From positions 372,001 through 436,000 of the forward strand of contig NZ_JAUSTJ010000003.1 in the NCBI RefSeq assembly GCF_030812785.1: DNA of 64,000 bases, given 5' to 3'. This DNA is from Sphingomonas kyeonggiensis (GTDB taxonomy: Bacteria; Pseudomonadota; Alphaproteobacteria; Sphingomonadales; Sphingomonadaceae). Below are positions 7,918-16,073 of the stretch, one piece after another; position 1 is the first letter of the stretch; each line of letters starts with the position of its first letter. The notes under the pieces were generated by a model that saw only the letters and a list, made by a program, of their open reading frames with translations, was not told the origin of the DNA and did no database searches. A program made the translations under genes and the position numbers.

Positions 7918-9094
7918 CAATTTCGCCTCGCCCGCCCGGCGCGGTCACGATGCGGGGAGGGCTTGCCCTGCGCTCTTCTCGAGTCAGAGCGAGCAGCCCG
8001 CTGACATGCGCCGCCGCGTAGGAGCTGCCGTTCACGAAATACCATTTGCCCCCGGGTTGTGTGGTTGGGACGTCGCGTCCCGGCGCATTGTACACTGCGA
8101 TGGGCCCTGACGGTAAAGCCTGATCCGCAACCGCGACCACGCCTGCCTCCGAGGCGGGAAACCCTCCCTTGGGCAAGCTGCGGTCATAGGCTGCCACGAC
8201 GGAAGCGCGCCGCGACAGGGCCATAGAGACGAGCCGCGCCAGCAACGGGTCGAAAGGACCGCTCAGGCTGAGGTTGATCACCTTGGCGTCGCTCTCGATC
8301 GCGAAATGCAGCGCCTTGGCGAGGCTGAGCGTGTCGCAGATCGTCGGTGCAGCCGCTGTCGGGCGCACCTGCCAGCATGCCCTGAGCGCGAGCAGCCGAG
8401 CCCCCGATGCGACGCCGGAAATGCCGAGGCCGTTGCCGGACTTAGCGGCGATCACCCCGGCCACCCCGGTCCCATGCTGCTCGGCGGCGCTCGGATGGCC
8501 GATGACGAAATCGCGGTCGGCGGCGAACTGGCCGGCAAGGTCCGGGTGGCCGGTGTCGACCTTGCTGTCGATCACCGCGACGGTGATGCCGCGCCCCGTT
8601 GCCACGCGGTGGAGATCGGCGAGCTGCCAGGCGCTTGCGGCAGGCTGCACGGCGTAGAGCGGATCGTTCTGCGCGGGCGCAGCCGCCTGCGTCCGATAGA
8701 GGTGCATGGGCTGGGCCCAGACGACTTGCGGATCGCCGGCGAGCTTCGTCAGCATGTCCTCGACCGTCCCGCCGGCGGGGACCTGCATCACGACGCAATC
8801 GACTCCGAGCAACGGCATCGGCCAGCTGTCTTCGATGGTCAGGCCGTTGCGGCGCGCGATCGCGCGCGCCACGCGGCGACGCGCCGTTGCCGAGGCCTCG
8901 TCGCCATAGGGGCCGGAATAGCTCGCGTTCGGACGGAAATGCGGTGCCGGCAGCCGCAGCATCACCAGGATCTGCCGGTCCACCGCCTGCTGCGAGCTCG
9001 CCATGTCCTCCGCGCGGGCGACGGCGAGCATGGGCAGCGCAACCGCGATGCACAATGCGAAGGCGCAGCCCAACAGGGTGGCGAAGCGTCTCAC
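7838..9094 (-). CDS. Secreted S8 (subtilisin-like) serine protease
   Basis: A 418-residue protein. Signal peptide about 1-28; propeptide-like region about 40-132 with V-V-M-Q-V-P and V-V-W-A-Q-P strands; catalytic domain about 150-370. The triad is D176 (V-A-V-I-D-S), H207 (Q-H-G-T-G-V-A) and S358 (N-G-S-S-Y-A-A-A-H-V). The position of the oxyanion-hole Asn (usual A-A-G-N) reads A-A-Y-D304, an Asp. About 50 residues follow the Ser helix, ending in a C-D-C-G-C cluster. The GTG start at 9094 overlaps the anti-sigma stop (9091-9093), so the two are translationally coupled. It probably matures in the periplasm or is secreted. Coupling to a sigma/anti-sigma pair suggests it is a target or effector of that regulon. 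Confidence 0.88.
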   Translation of the reverse strand: MRRFATLLGCAFALCIAVALPMLAVARAEDMASSQQAVDRQILVMLRLPAPHFRPNASYSGPYGDEASATARRRVARAIARRNGLTIEDSWPMPLLGVDCVVMQVPAGGTVEDMLTKLAGDPQVVWAQPMHLYRTQAAAPAQNDPLYAVQPAASAWQLADLHRVATGRGITVAVIDSKVDTGHPDLAGQFAADRDFVIGHPSAAEQHGTGVAGVIAAKSGNGLGISGVASGARLLALRACWQVRPTAAAPTICDTLSLAKALHFAIESDAKVINLSLSGPFDPLLARLVSMALSRRASVVAAYDRSLPKGGFPASEAGVVAVADQALPSGPIAVYNAPGRDVPTTQPGGKWYFVNGSSYAAAHVSGLLALTREERRASPPRIVTAPGGRGEIDACATVLPVSASCDCGCALRRATGHR

Positions 9095-9735
9095 CGCCTC
9101 TGCTCGCCGTCCAGTGGTTCGACCAGCGTGATCCGTGGCGACGCGCGCAATTGCCCGATCGCGGCGTCGCGGCGTGCCTGGTCGACCCGCAATACCCAGG
9201 CGCCGGTGGTCAGCGGCCCTTCCACCACGCGTGCCTGGGCGCCATCGAGCAGGGCGCGGACGTCGCGTTCGCTGGTCTCGGGGCGGAACAGGACGACGAT
9301 ATTGCCCGCCGGCTCGGCCGTGGCCGCACCCAGGACATGATATTCCTTCGTCGCGGGCGCCTCGCGAAGCGAGCCGACCGCGACGAGCACGAGGGCTGCC
9401 GCGACCGCCTGCCCGGCAATCGCCCAGCCCAGGGTGACGCGGCGGCGCAGGAACGGGATCACGCGCGCGGTGCCGGGCGCCGGGGTTTCCTCCGCGGCCG
9501 TTTCCAGCCGCTCGCGCATTGCCGCCCAGCCTTGCTCGACATCCACCGAAAGTCCTCCGACACGGCGCGCCATCGCCCGCTCGAACTGCAGTTCTCCCCG
9601 ACAGTCCGCGCACTCGACCAGATGCGCCTCGACCATCGCCGCCTCGGCCGTGTCGAGCGTTCCGTTGACGTACCAGGGGAGCAGCATCTGCGTCTGCTCA
9701 TGTGGATCGTCATGAAGCTTGATGACGTTGTTCAT
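9091..9735 (-). CDS. Membrane anti-sigma factor with subtilase-propeptide-like periplasmic domain
   Basis: A 214-residue membrane protein. Residues 1-60 hold a zinc-finger anti-sigma motif, H38-x3-C42-x2-C45 (A-H-L-V-E-C-A-D-C). One transmembrane helix spans about 101-122. The periplasmic part (about 146-207) reads as beta-alpha-beta units: I-V-V-L-F-R-P, then A-W-V-L-R-V and I-T-L-V-E-P-L. This resembles an inhibitor-I9/S8 propeptide fold and the propeptide of the adjacent protease. The cytosolic domain should sequester the ECF sigma factor encoded just upstream (spacing one base between its stop and this start). The start at 9735 was chosen because an upstream extension has no anti-sigma similarity. 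The I9-like assignment is inferred from the strand pattern only. Confidence 0.8.
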   Translation of the reverse strand: MNNVIKLHDDPHEQTQMLLPWYVNGTLDTAEAAMVEAHLVECADCRGELQFERAMARRVGGLSVDVEQGWAAMRERLETAAEETPAPGTARVIPFLRRRVTLGWAIAGQAVAAALVLVAVGSLREAPATKEYHVLGAATAEPAGNIVVLFRPETSERDVRALLDGAQARVVEGPLTTGAWVLRVDQARRDAAIGQLRASPRITLVEPLDGEQRR

Positions 9736-9736
9736 C

Positions 9737-10357
9737 CTAAATCCAGTCCGCGAGGCCACCGCCCAGCTTGCGCCGGAGGTGGCGCCGCGCATGAAACATG
9801 CGGGTCTTCACCGTATCCACGGGGCAGTCCATAATCCCGGCGATCTCACGATACCCCATTTCGTGATAATAAGTGAGGTCGACCACCGCCCGATGATCGG
9901 GAGACAGTGTCGCCACCGCCTCCGCCAGCAACGCCTGGCGCCGTTCCTGTGCCAGCTCCTCGTCGGGGCCGGCATCGAGCGAAACCAACTCCTCGCTTCG
10001 GTCGTCCTCGACCGGCTCGTCCTGCCGGCGCAGTGCCTTCGCTGCCTTGCGATAGGCGATGGTGAAGATCCAGGTCGAAAGCTTGCTCGCTCCGTTGAAG
10101 CTTCCCGCTCCTTCCCACACCACCATCATCGTGTCGTTCAGGACTTCCTCGATCACCGGCGGACGGCGCAGGAGATTGAACAGGAATCGCGACAGTCGCC
10201 GGTGATAGATACGATAGAGCTGCTCGAACGCCTCGAGGTCACGCTCGGCGACGCGGGCAATAAGACGAAGCTCCTCCTCCTGGCCGCTGCGTGCAGCCAG
10301 ATTTGCATTCCCCTCGGTCGAGCCCCGTCCGTCCAATGCGCCTTGTCCGTGCCGCAT
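9737..10357 (-). CDS. ECF-type RNA polymerase sigma factor
   Basis: A 206-residue cytosolic sigma-70 family factor. Region 2 lies about 45-110 (F-E-Q-L-Y-R-I-Y-H-R-R, then S-K-L-S-T-W-I-F-T-I-A-Y-R-K, the -10 recognition helix). A Glu/Asp-rich linker runs to about 140, and region 4 lies about 145-195 (L-S-P-D-H-R-A-V-V-D-L, Y-R-E-I-A-G-I-M, P-V-D-T-V-K-T-R-M-F-H-A-R). It heads a four-gene minus-strand operon with its anti-sigma factor, an S8 protease and a TorF porin. ECF factors are normally released when the anti-sigma factor is inactivated by an envelope signal. Its own -35/-10 site was not identified in 10358-10454. Confidence 0.92.
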   Translation of the reverse strand: MRHGQGALDGRGSTEGNANLAARSGQEEELRLIARVAERDLEAFEQLYRIYHRRLSRFLFNLLRRPPVIEEVLNDTMMVVWEGAGSFNGASKLSTWIFTIAYRKAAKALRRQDEPVEDDRSEELVSLDAGPDEELAQERRQALLAEAVATLSPDHRAVVDLTYYHEMGYREIAGIMDCPVDTVKTRMFHARRHLRRKLGGGLADWI

Positions 10358-10454
10358 GGCCTGTTAGTGCCGGCTACCGGGGTTCCGGTTCAACCCGGCG
10401 ATCGATATTCTTCGCGCAAGCTTCGCCCGAAATATCAGACGGGAGCCCTGGATC

Positions 10455-11078
10455 CTACTCAGCCGGCCCGGTGCCGACGTGGTGCGCTGCGCGGCGCGCC
10501 TCCAGCAGCGCGATCGCCTGATCCACCAGCTGCTCGACGCGCTCGGGCTCGAGTTCCCGCCGCAGCAGCGCGGCGTGATAGATGATGCTGCCGACCAGCG
10601 TATGGCTGGCGAAGTCCAGGTCGGCCCGCGTCGCCTGGGGGTCGATGCGAAGCAACTCGCGGCGGTAATAGTCGATCTCCTGATCCATCTGCCGCTCGGT
10701 TGCGGCGCCCAGCTCGGCGTTCGCGCGCAGGATCGCGTCCAGTCTCAGCAGCGCGCGCCCCTGATGGCCCGACATCAGCGTGCGGCACGCCATGGCATGG
10801 GCCAGCAACGCCTCGCGCGGCGTCATCTCGGGCAGGATCACCGGCTCCACCGCGCGTGAGGATTCGTCGAGGATGGTCGCTAGCAGCGCATCCTTCGAGG
10901 CGAAGCGCCGGTAGAGCGTCGCACGGCTGCAGCCCACGCTCTCCGCCAGCGCCTCGAAGGTCAGCCCCTCATAGCCATGGTCGGCAAGCAGCGCCCAGGC
11001 CGTGTCCCGGATATTGGCGTCGATCTCTCCGTCACGCGGCCTTCCCCGGCCGCGCAGGCCTTCATTCTCGGCATTCAA
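10455..11078 (-). CDS. TetR/AcrR-family transcriptional regulator
   Basis: A 207-residue DNA-binding protein. The N-terminal HTH at about residues 20-66 reads I-R-D-T-A-W-A-L-L-A-D-H-G-Y-E-G-L-T, then A-L-A-E-S-V-G-C-S-R-A-T-L-Y-R-R-F-A-S-K-D, the canonical TetR helix-turn-helix. The all-helical C-terminal domain (about 80-200) would bind an effector; its ligand is unknown. The gene is divergent from the TonB-dependent receptor at 11158, with a 23-bp inverted repeat between them. It probably represses that receptor, the downstream phosphoesterase and itself. Confidence 0.9.
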   Translation of the reverse strand: MNAENEGLRGRGRPRDGEIDANIRDTAWALLADHGYEGLTFEALAESVGCSRATLYRRFASKDALLATILDESSRAVEPVILPEMTPREALLAHAMACRTLMSGHQGRALLRLDAILRANAELGAATERQMDQEIDYYRRELLRIDPQATRADLDFASHTLVGSIIYHAALLRRELEPERVEQLVDQAIALLEARRAAHHVGTGPAE

Positions 11079-11105
11079 GATTCTTCTCGCTCCTGCAGCA
11101 ATTCT

Positions 11106-11128
11106 GTCACGGAATATCGATACGTGAC
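11106..11128. promoter_or_regulatory. Candidate TetR operator
   Basis: Perfect 6-bp inverted arms GTCACG (11106-11111) and CGTGAC (11123-11128) flank an 11-base AT-rich spacer, lying 28 bases upstream of the tetR-like start and 30 bases upstream of the TBDR start. Placement between divergent genes and the size fit a TetR dimer site. This is inference. Confidence 0.5.
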
Positions 11129-11157
11129 CGTCTCATAAATAAAGCGGGGTTGGAAGC

Positions 11158-13530
11158 ATGTATAAATTTCTTCTTTGTTCCAGCATGTTGATCCTCGGTG
11201 CGGCGCAGGCCCATGCCCAGGTTCGCAACGAGTCCAATCGCATCGATTCGCCGGTGAGGGTGGCACAGGATGGTGCCGCGGCCCAGTCGGTGCCGGCCGG
11301 CGATGACACCGTAATGGGGGACGACATCGTCGTGACCGCCCAGAAGCGGGAGCAGCGGATCACCGACGTGCCGATGGCGATCAGCGCCTATAGCGCGGAG
11401 AATCTCGAGCAGATCGGCGGCACCGAGCTCAGCAAGGTCTCGGCGATCACCCCCGGCTTCGTGATCCAGCTGCAGGACAAGTTCGCGCCGGGCTTCTCGG
11501 TGCGCGGCATCACCTCGAACGATTTCCAGCCCCAGGCCGAGCTGCGCGTCGCGGTGTTCCAGGACGGCATGCCGGTCACCCAGGCGACGGCGTCCTATAC
11601 CGAGCTGTTCGACATCGACCGGATCGAAGTGGAGCGCGGCCCGCAATCGACGCTGCACGGCCGCTCGGCGCTGAACGGCGGCGTGTCGATCTACCAGAAG
11701 CGCGCTGCCGACACGTTTGGCGTCGAAGCCAAGATCGCCGGCGGCAATTACAATTACTGGTCGGCCCAGGCAGTGGTGAACCTGCCGGTGAGTGACACCT
11801 TCGCAGTCCGCATCGGCGGGCTGGCCCGGCAGCGCGACGGCTTCGTCTCGGACACCCGGTCGGACCGCACCTACAACGCCGTGAACGCCCAGGCGCTCCG
11901 CTTCGCCGCGCGCTGGACGCCGAGCGACGATTTCGAGATGAACCTGATCGCCACCTATGACCGCGACGACACGCGCGGCGGCGTGCCGTTCAAGTCGCGC
12001 ACCTTCCTGCCGCTCGACCAGAAGACCGGCGCGATCGTCGGCGACCTGAACTTCTGGACGCCGACGCATCTCGATACCTTCGGCAGCTTCCGCGAGCCGA
12101 TGTTCAAGCGCGACATCGTCAACATCAGCAGCACGCTGGACTGGCAGCTGAACGATCGCCTGAGCCTCACTTCGATCACCGGCTTCCGCTGGGCCGACGC
12201 GTTCCAGTCGGGCGACAATGACGGCACGCCGACCAACATCATCGCCTATGAGCAGCGCAACTATGGCTATCAGGTCGCGCAGGAGCTGCGGCTGAACTTC
12301 AAGGATGTCGGCCCGTTCCAGGGCTTTGTCGGCGCCAGCGCCTTCCGCGCCGACAATGGCATGGACTTCAGCCTGGGCTATGACGAGCGCGCGATGGCGC
12401 TGCTGCTCGGCGGCCAGCTCCAGGCGCTAGCCCCGCGCGGGCTGACCAACGCGCAGATCAATGCGCTGCTCGGACCGACCGCGGCGGCGCTCAAGCCCTT
12501 CCATGTCGACCAGCAGGTCTCGCATGCGAAGATCATGACCTATGACCTCTTCGCCGACGTCACTGCCGATCTCGCCCCCGGACTGCAGCTGTTCGGCGGC
12601 GGCCGCGTGACCTTCGACAAGAAGGAAGCCTCGCTGCAGGGCCTGACGCCGCTGGGCGTCAGCCGCCTCACCGGACGCGGCCTGCTGCTGCAGCCGACCC
12701 CGGGCGGGTCCGTGGTCGAAGGCGAGAACCGCTCCAACACGCTGACCGGCCGCGCCGGCCTGCGCTATTCGCTGAGCAAGGACGTCAACCTCTATGCCGT
12801 CTACGGCATCGGCAAGCGGCCCGAGGTGGTGCAGCTGCTCAACACCGGCGTGGCCCAGATCATCCCGGCGGAATCACTGCAGTCGGTCGAGGCGGGCATC
12901 AAGACCCGCACGCTGGGCGGCCGGCTGACCGGCGACCTGTCGATCTATCACTACAGATACAGCAACTTCCAGACGCTGGGCACGGTCAACGGCACGATCG
13001 GCACGATCAACGCCGGCAAGGCCGATGCGACCGGCATCGAGGCGCAGCTGAGCTACACGCCGGTCAACGGCATCCGCCTGTTCGGCAGCTATGGCTGGAA
13101 CAAGGCGCGCTTCAAGAACGGCATCTATGACGGCAACCGCTTCCGCAACAGCCCGGACAACAAATATGCGATCGGCGCCGATTTCTATGCCGATGTCGAG
13201 GGCGGGCGGTTCAGCTTCGCGCCGCTCTACAGCTGGCAATCGAAGATGTTCTTCGACGACAATAACGATCGCCCGGACCTGCAGGTCCGCACCCCGGCGG
13301 CCTATAGCGACCGCGTCGTCGACGAATATCAGGGCGCCTTCGGCCTGCTGAGCGCGCGCCTGTCCTTCACCGGCACCGGCGACCGCTGGACCTTCGCGCT
13401 GGTCGGCGACAACCTCACCGACCGGAAGTTCATCGTCGATGCCGGCAACACCGGCGACAATTTCGGCATCCCCACCTTCATCGCCGGCACCCGCCGCACC
13501 TATCGCGCCGAATTCGGCGTGAAGTTCTGA
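11158..13530 (+). CDS. TonB-dependent outer-membrane receptor
   Basis: A 790-residue receptor. Signal peptide about 1-21 (M-L-I-L-G-A-A-Q-A-H-A). A TonB-box-like D-D-I-V-V-T-A-Q-K-R at about 52-61 is typical of sphingomonad TBDRs. The plug domain spans about 65-175 (V-P-M-A-I-S-A-Y-S-A-E-N-L; I-E-V-E-R-G-P-Q-S-T-L-H-G-R), and the 22-strand barrel fills the rest, ending Y-R-A-E-F-G-V-K-F with C-terminal Phe. It imports a scarce substrate using TonB-ExbBD energy. It is divergent from a TetR regulator and 23 bases ahead of a secreted phosphoesterase, so the substrate may be, or may be released from, a phosphorylated compound. That assignment is inference only. Confidence 0.92.
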   Translation: MYKFLLCSSMLILGAAQAHAQVRNESNRIDSPVRVAQDGAAAQSVPAGDDTVMGDDIVVTAQKREQRITDVPMAISAYSAENLEQIGGTELSKVSAITPGFVIQLQDKFAPGFSVRGITSNDFQPQAELRVAVFQDGMPVTQATASYTELFDIDRIEVERGPQSTLHGRSALNGGVSIYQKRAADTFGVEAKIAGGNYNYWSAQAVVNLPVSDTFAVRIGGLARQRDGFVSDTRSDRTYNAVNAQALRFAARWTPSDDFEMNLIATYDRDDTRGGVPFKSRTFLPLDQKTGAIVGDLNFWTPTHLDTFGSFREPMFKRDIVNISSTLDWQLNDRLSLTSITGFRWADAFQSGDNDGTPTNIIAYEQRNYGYQVAQELRLNFKDVGPFQGFVGASAFRADNGMDFSLGYDERAMALLLGGQLQALAPRGLTNAQINALLGPTAAALKPFHVDQQVSHAKIMTYDLFADVTADLAPGLQLFGGGRVTFDKKEASLQGLTPLGVSRLTGRGLLLQPTPGGSVVEGENRSNTLTGRAGLRYSLSKDVNLYAVYGIGKRPEVVQLLNTGVAQIIPAESLQSVEAGIKTRTLGGRLTGDLSIYHYRYSNFQTLGTVNGTIGTINAGKADATGIEAQLSYTPVNGIRLFGSYGWNKARFKNGIYDGNRFRNSPDNKYAIGADFYADVEGGRFSFAPLYSWQSKMFFDDNNDRPDLQVRTPAAYSDRVVDEYQGAFGLLSARLSFTGTGDRWTFALVGDNLTDRKFIVDAGNTGDNFGIPTFIAGTRRTYRAEFGVKF

Positions 13531-13553
13531 CCCCGCATCCCAGGAGCAAGACC

Positions 13554-14819
13554 ATGCGCAAGACCGCAGCATTTCTCGCCGCAGCCGCCCTGTTCGGGGC
13601 GGCGGTGCCGGCACTGGCCCAGGACCGCAGCTTCACCATCGCGGCGATCCCGGACACGCAGAACTATACCGACTACACCCACCAGACCGCCGAGGGCTTC
13701 AAGTTCGACGCGGACCGGATGTTCCTCGACCAGATGGCGTACATCGCCGCCAATCTCCGCTCCAATGGCGGTGACATCGACTTCGTCACCGCGCTGGGCG
13801 ATGTCTGGCAGCACCAGACGCTGACCATCGATCCGGGCCATGCCGCGCGCGGGTTCAAGCGTGTCGCCAACCCGATCCTCGACGCGCATTTCGCGCCGAC
13901 GCCGAAGGTGACCACGGTCGAGATCGCCACGGCGCGCAAGGGCTATGAGATGATCGCGGGCAAGGTGCCCTTCTCGGTGGTGCCGGGCAATCACGATTAC
14001 GACGCGATGTGGACCGACTCCAGCCACCCGCCCGCGGCGAAGTTCACCGACATGTCGAGCCTGGGCATGCTGCATCCCGGCGGGCTGGACAATTTCCGCT
14101 CGCTGTTCGGCGCGGACCAGCCCTTCTTCAAGGGCAAGAGCTGGTACGTCGCCAGCCATGACGGCGGCGCCGACAGCGCCCAGATCTTCAAGGCGGGCGG
14201 CTATACCTTCCTGCATATCGGCCTGCAGTTCGATGCGCCCAACGCCTCGCTCGAATGGGCGGCCAAGGTGATCGCCGAGCATCCCGGCCTGCCGACCATC
14301 GTCTCGACGCACGACTATATGACCAAGGAAGGCGAGCGCGTCCCCAATCCGATCATCGACGGCCATGCCGTGGATGCGGAGGACAACAGCCCGCAGATGG
14401 TGTGGGACAAGTTCATCAGCCAGCACGACCAGATCTTCCTGGTGCTGTGCGGCCACGAGCATGGCCAGGCGATGCGCGTCGACAACAACCGCGCTGGCAA
14501 TCCGGTGTGGCAGGTGCTCGCCGACTATCAGGACCGCCGCCAGAGCGCGATCGATGCGGGCGCGAAGATGGGGCCGGGCGAGGGGATCGGCGATGGCTGG
14601 CTGCGGCTGATGCGCTTCGACATGGGCAGCGCGACTCCGACGATCCAGGTGCGCACCTATTCGACCCACTACAAGAAGCAGAGCCGCGACACCGCCGAAT
14701 ATGCCGCCTGGTACAAGGCGGCGGAAAAGCCGAAGCTGAGCGACGAGGCTTTCCATGGCGAGGACGATTTCAGGATCGACCTGACCGGCTTCCGCAAGCG
14801 CTTCGGCGATCCGCGCTGA
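13554..14819 (+). CDS. Secreted calcineurin-like metallophosphoesterase
   Basis: A 421-residue exported enzyme. Signal peptide about 1-22 (A-A-F-L-A-A-A-A-L-F-G-A-A-V-P-A-L-A). Metallophosphoesterase motifs follow in order: I-P-D-T-Q-N (Asp near residue 32), V-T-A-L-G-D-V-W-Q-H (GDxxD/H-like site), V-P-G-N-H-D-Y-D, S-T-H-D-Y and C-G-H-E-H-G-Q. These provide the two-metal site that hydrolyses phosphomonoesters or diesters in the periplasm. The start has AGGAG seven bases upstream. It lies 23 bases after the TBDR and probably shares its TetR-controlled transcript, then ends at a strong hairpin. Substrate not predictable. Confidence 0.87.
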   Translation: MRKTAAFLAAAALFGAAVPALAQDRSFTIAAIPDTQNYTDYTHQTAEGFKFDADRMFLDQMAYIAANLRSNGGDIDFVTALGDVWQHQTLTIDPGHAARGFKRVANPILDAHFAPTPKVTTVEIATARKGYEMIAGKVPFSVVPGNHDYDAMWTDSSHPPAAKFTDMSSLGMLHPGGLDNFRSLFGADQPFFKGKSWYVASHDGGADSAQIFKAGGYTFLHIGLQFDAPNASLEWAAKVIAEHPGLPTIVSTHDYMTKEGERVPNPIIDGHAVDAEDNSPQMVWDKFISQHDQIFLVLCGHEHGQAMRVDNNRAGNPVWQVLADYQDRRQSAIDAGAKMGPGEGIGDGWLRLMRFDMGSATPTIQVRTYSTHYKKQSRDTAEYAAWYKAAEKPKLSDEAFHGEDDFRIDLTGFRKRFGDPR

Positions 14820-14826
14820 TAGTGAT

Positions 14827-14862
14827 GGAATGGGTCCGGTCGCCATCGACCGGGCCCGTTCC
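14827..14862. terminator. 16-bp hairpin between convergent genes
   Basis: Arms 14827-14842 and 14847-14862 pair over 16 positions (two G-U pairs) around a CCAT loop, starting 8 bases after the phosphoesterase stop. No clear T-tract follows; it could serve both this gene and the converging nagA (stop at 14880). Confidence 0.6.
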
Positions 14863-14879
14863 GTATCCGGCTGGGAGGG

Positions 14880-16004
14880 CTAGCGCCCGCCGATCCAGGT
14901 CGCGATGACCTGCCCCGCATCGTCGAGCAGTACGAGGTCCGCCGCATGCCCCACGGCGATGCGGCCATGGGTTCCGGCCAGGCCGATCAGCGCCGCCGGG
15001 CTCGCGCTTGCCATCTCCACTGCCGTCGCCAGGTCGAGACCGAGCATCGACATCGCGTTCCGCACGGCGGCGGCCATGTCGAGATGCGAGCCGGCCAGCG
15101 TCCCGTCGTCGCTACGGCAGGCGCCGTCCTTCACGATGATGCGGCGCCCCTGAAGCAGGAACGCGATCGCATCCGAGCCGACCGAGGGCATCGCATCGGT
15201 CACCAGCATGAAGCCGCTGCTGGGCTTGCAGCGCAGCGCCAGGCGAAGCGTCGCGGGGCTCACATGATGGCCGTCGACGATCAGGCCGCATGTCAGTTCA
15301 GGCGAATCGAGCGCGGCGCCGACCATCCCCGGCTCGCGCGAGCCGAGCGGCGACATCGCGTTGAACAAATGGGTGACGCCGCGCATGCCGGCGGCCACCG
15401 CCGCCTTGGCCTGGACATGGCTGGCATTGGTATGGCCCGCCGCGACGACGACGCCGGCGGCGACCAGCCGCTTGATGTCGGCGATCGCGACTCGTTCGGG
15501 CGCCAGCGTCACCAGCGTACGCCCGCGCTTGAGCCCGGTAAGAGCCGTGATCCCCTCGGCATCGAGCGGGCGGATCTTCTCGGCAGAATGGATGCCCTTG
15601 CGATCGACGTTGAGGAACGGGCCCTCGATATGGATGCCGAGCACCCCGGGCACGCCCGCCTCGATCGCCGCGTCGACCGCGGCCACGGCGCGGCGGATCA
15701 CGTCGAGATCGTCGCTGATCAGCGTCGGCAGGAAGCCGGTGGTGCCGAAGCGGCGGTGGGCGGCACCGATCGCGGCGATGCCCTCGACGCTGGGCGCATC
15801 GTTGAACAGCACGCCACCGCCGCCATTCACCTGGGTATCGATGAAGCCGGGCACCAGCGTGCCGGGCAGCGCCTCCTGCACGGCATCTGGGGGGAGGGAG
15901 TCGGCGGGAACCACGCCGAAGATGCGCGCGCCATCGACCAGCACGGCGATGCCGGCCTGCAGCGCGCCGTCAACCAGCACGCGCGTGGGGATCAGCGCCC
16001 GCAT
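14880..16004 (-). CDS. nagA: N-acetylglucosamine-6-phosphate deacetylase
   Basis: A 374-residue cytosolic amidohydrolase that converts GlcNAc-6-phosphate to glucosamine-6-phosphate and acetate. Family landmarks in order: G-F-I-D-T-Q-V-N-G-G-G-G, H-I-E-G-P-F-L-N (catalytic Glu region), A-G-H-T-N-A-S (metal His), T-H-L-F-N-A-M-S (metal/substrate His), L-I-V-D-G-H-H-V, and L-V-T-D-A-M-P with the catalytic Asp. Length matches the family (about 380). The start at 16004 was preferred because the extra 11 codons upstream lack similarity. It lies 69 bases downstream of a GntR/UTRA regulator on the same strand and is opposite a TBDR, a standard amino-sugar utilisation arrangement. No nagB (deaminase) or kinase is seen in this window. 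Confidence 0.93.
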   Translation of the reverse strand: MRALIPTRVLVDGALQAGIAVLVDGARIFGVVPADSLPPDAVQEALPGTLVPGFIDTQVNGGGGVLFNDAPSVEGIAAIGAAHRRFGTTGFLPTLISDDLDVIRRAVAAVDAAIEAGVPGVLGIHIEGPFLNVDRKGIHSAEKIRPLDAEGITALTGLKRGRTLVTLAPERVAIADIKRLVAAGVVVAAGHTNASHVQAKAAVAAGMRGVTHLFNAMSPLGSREPGMVGAALDSPELTCGLIVDGHHVSPATLRLALRCKPSSGFMLVTDAMPSVGSDAIAFLLQGRRIIVKDGACRSDDGTLAGSHLDMAAAVRNAMSMLGLDLATAVEMASASPAALIGLAGTHGRIAVGHAADLVLLDDAGQVIATWIGGR

Positions 16005-16073
16005 CGGAGCTTCCCGGTCGCCTGGGCGCACGCGCACATGGTCCCGCCGCGCGGGTCGGAGAGGATCATCGGC

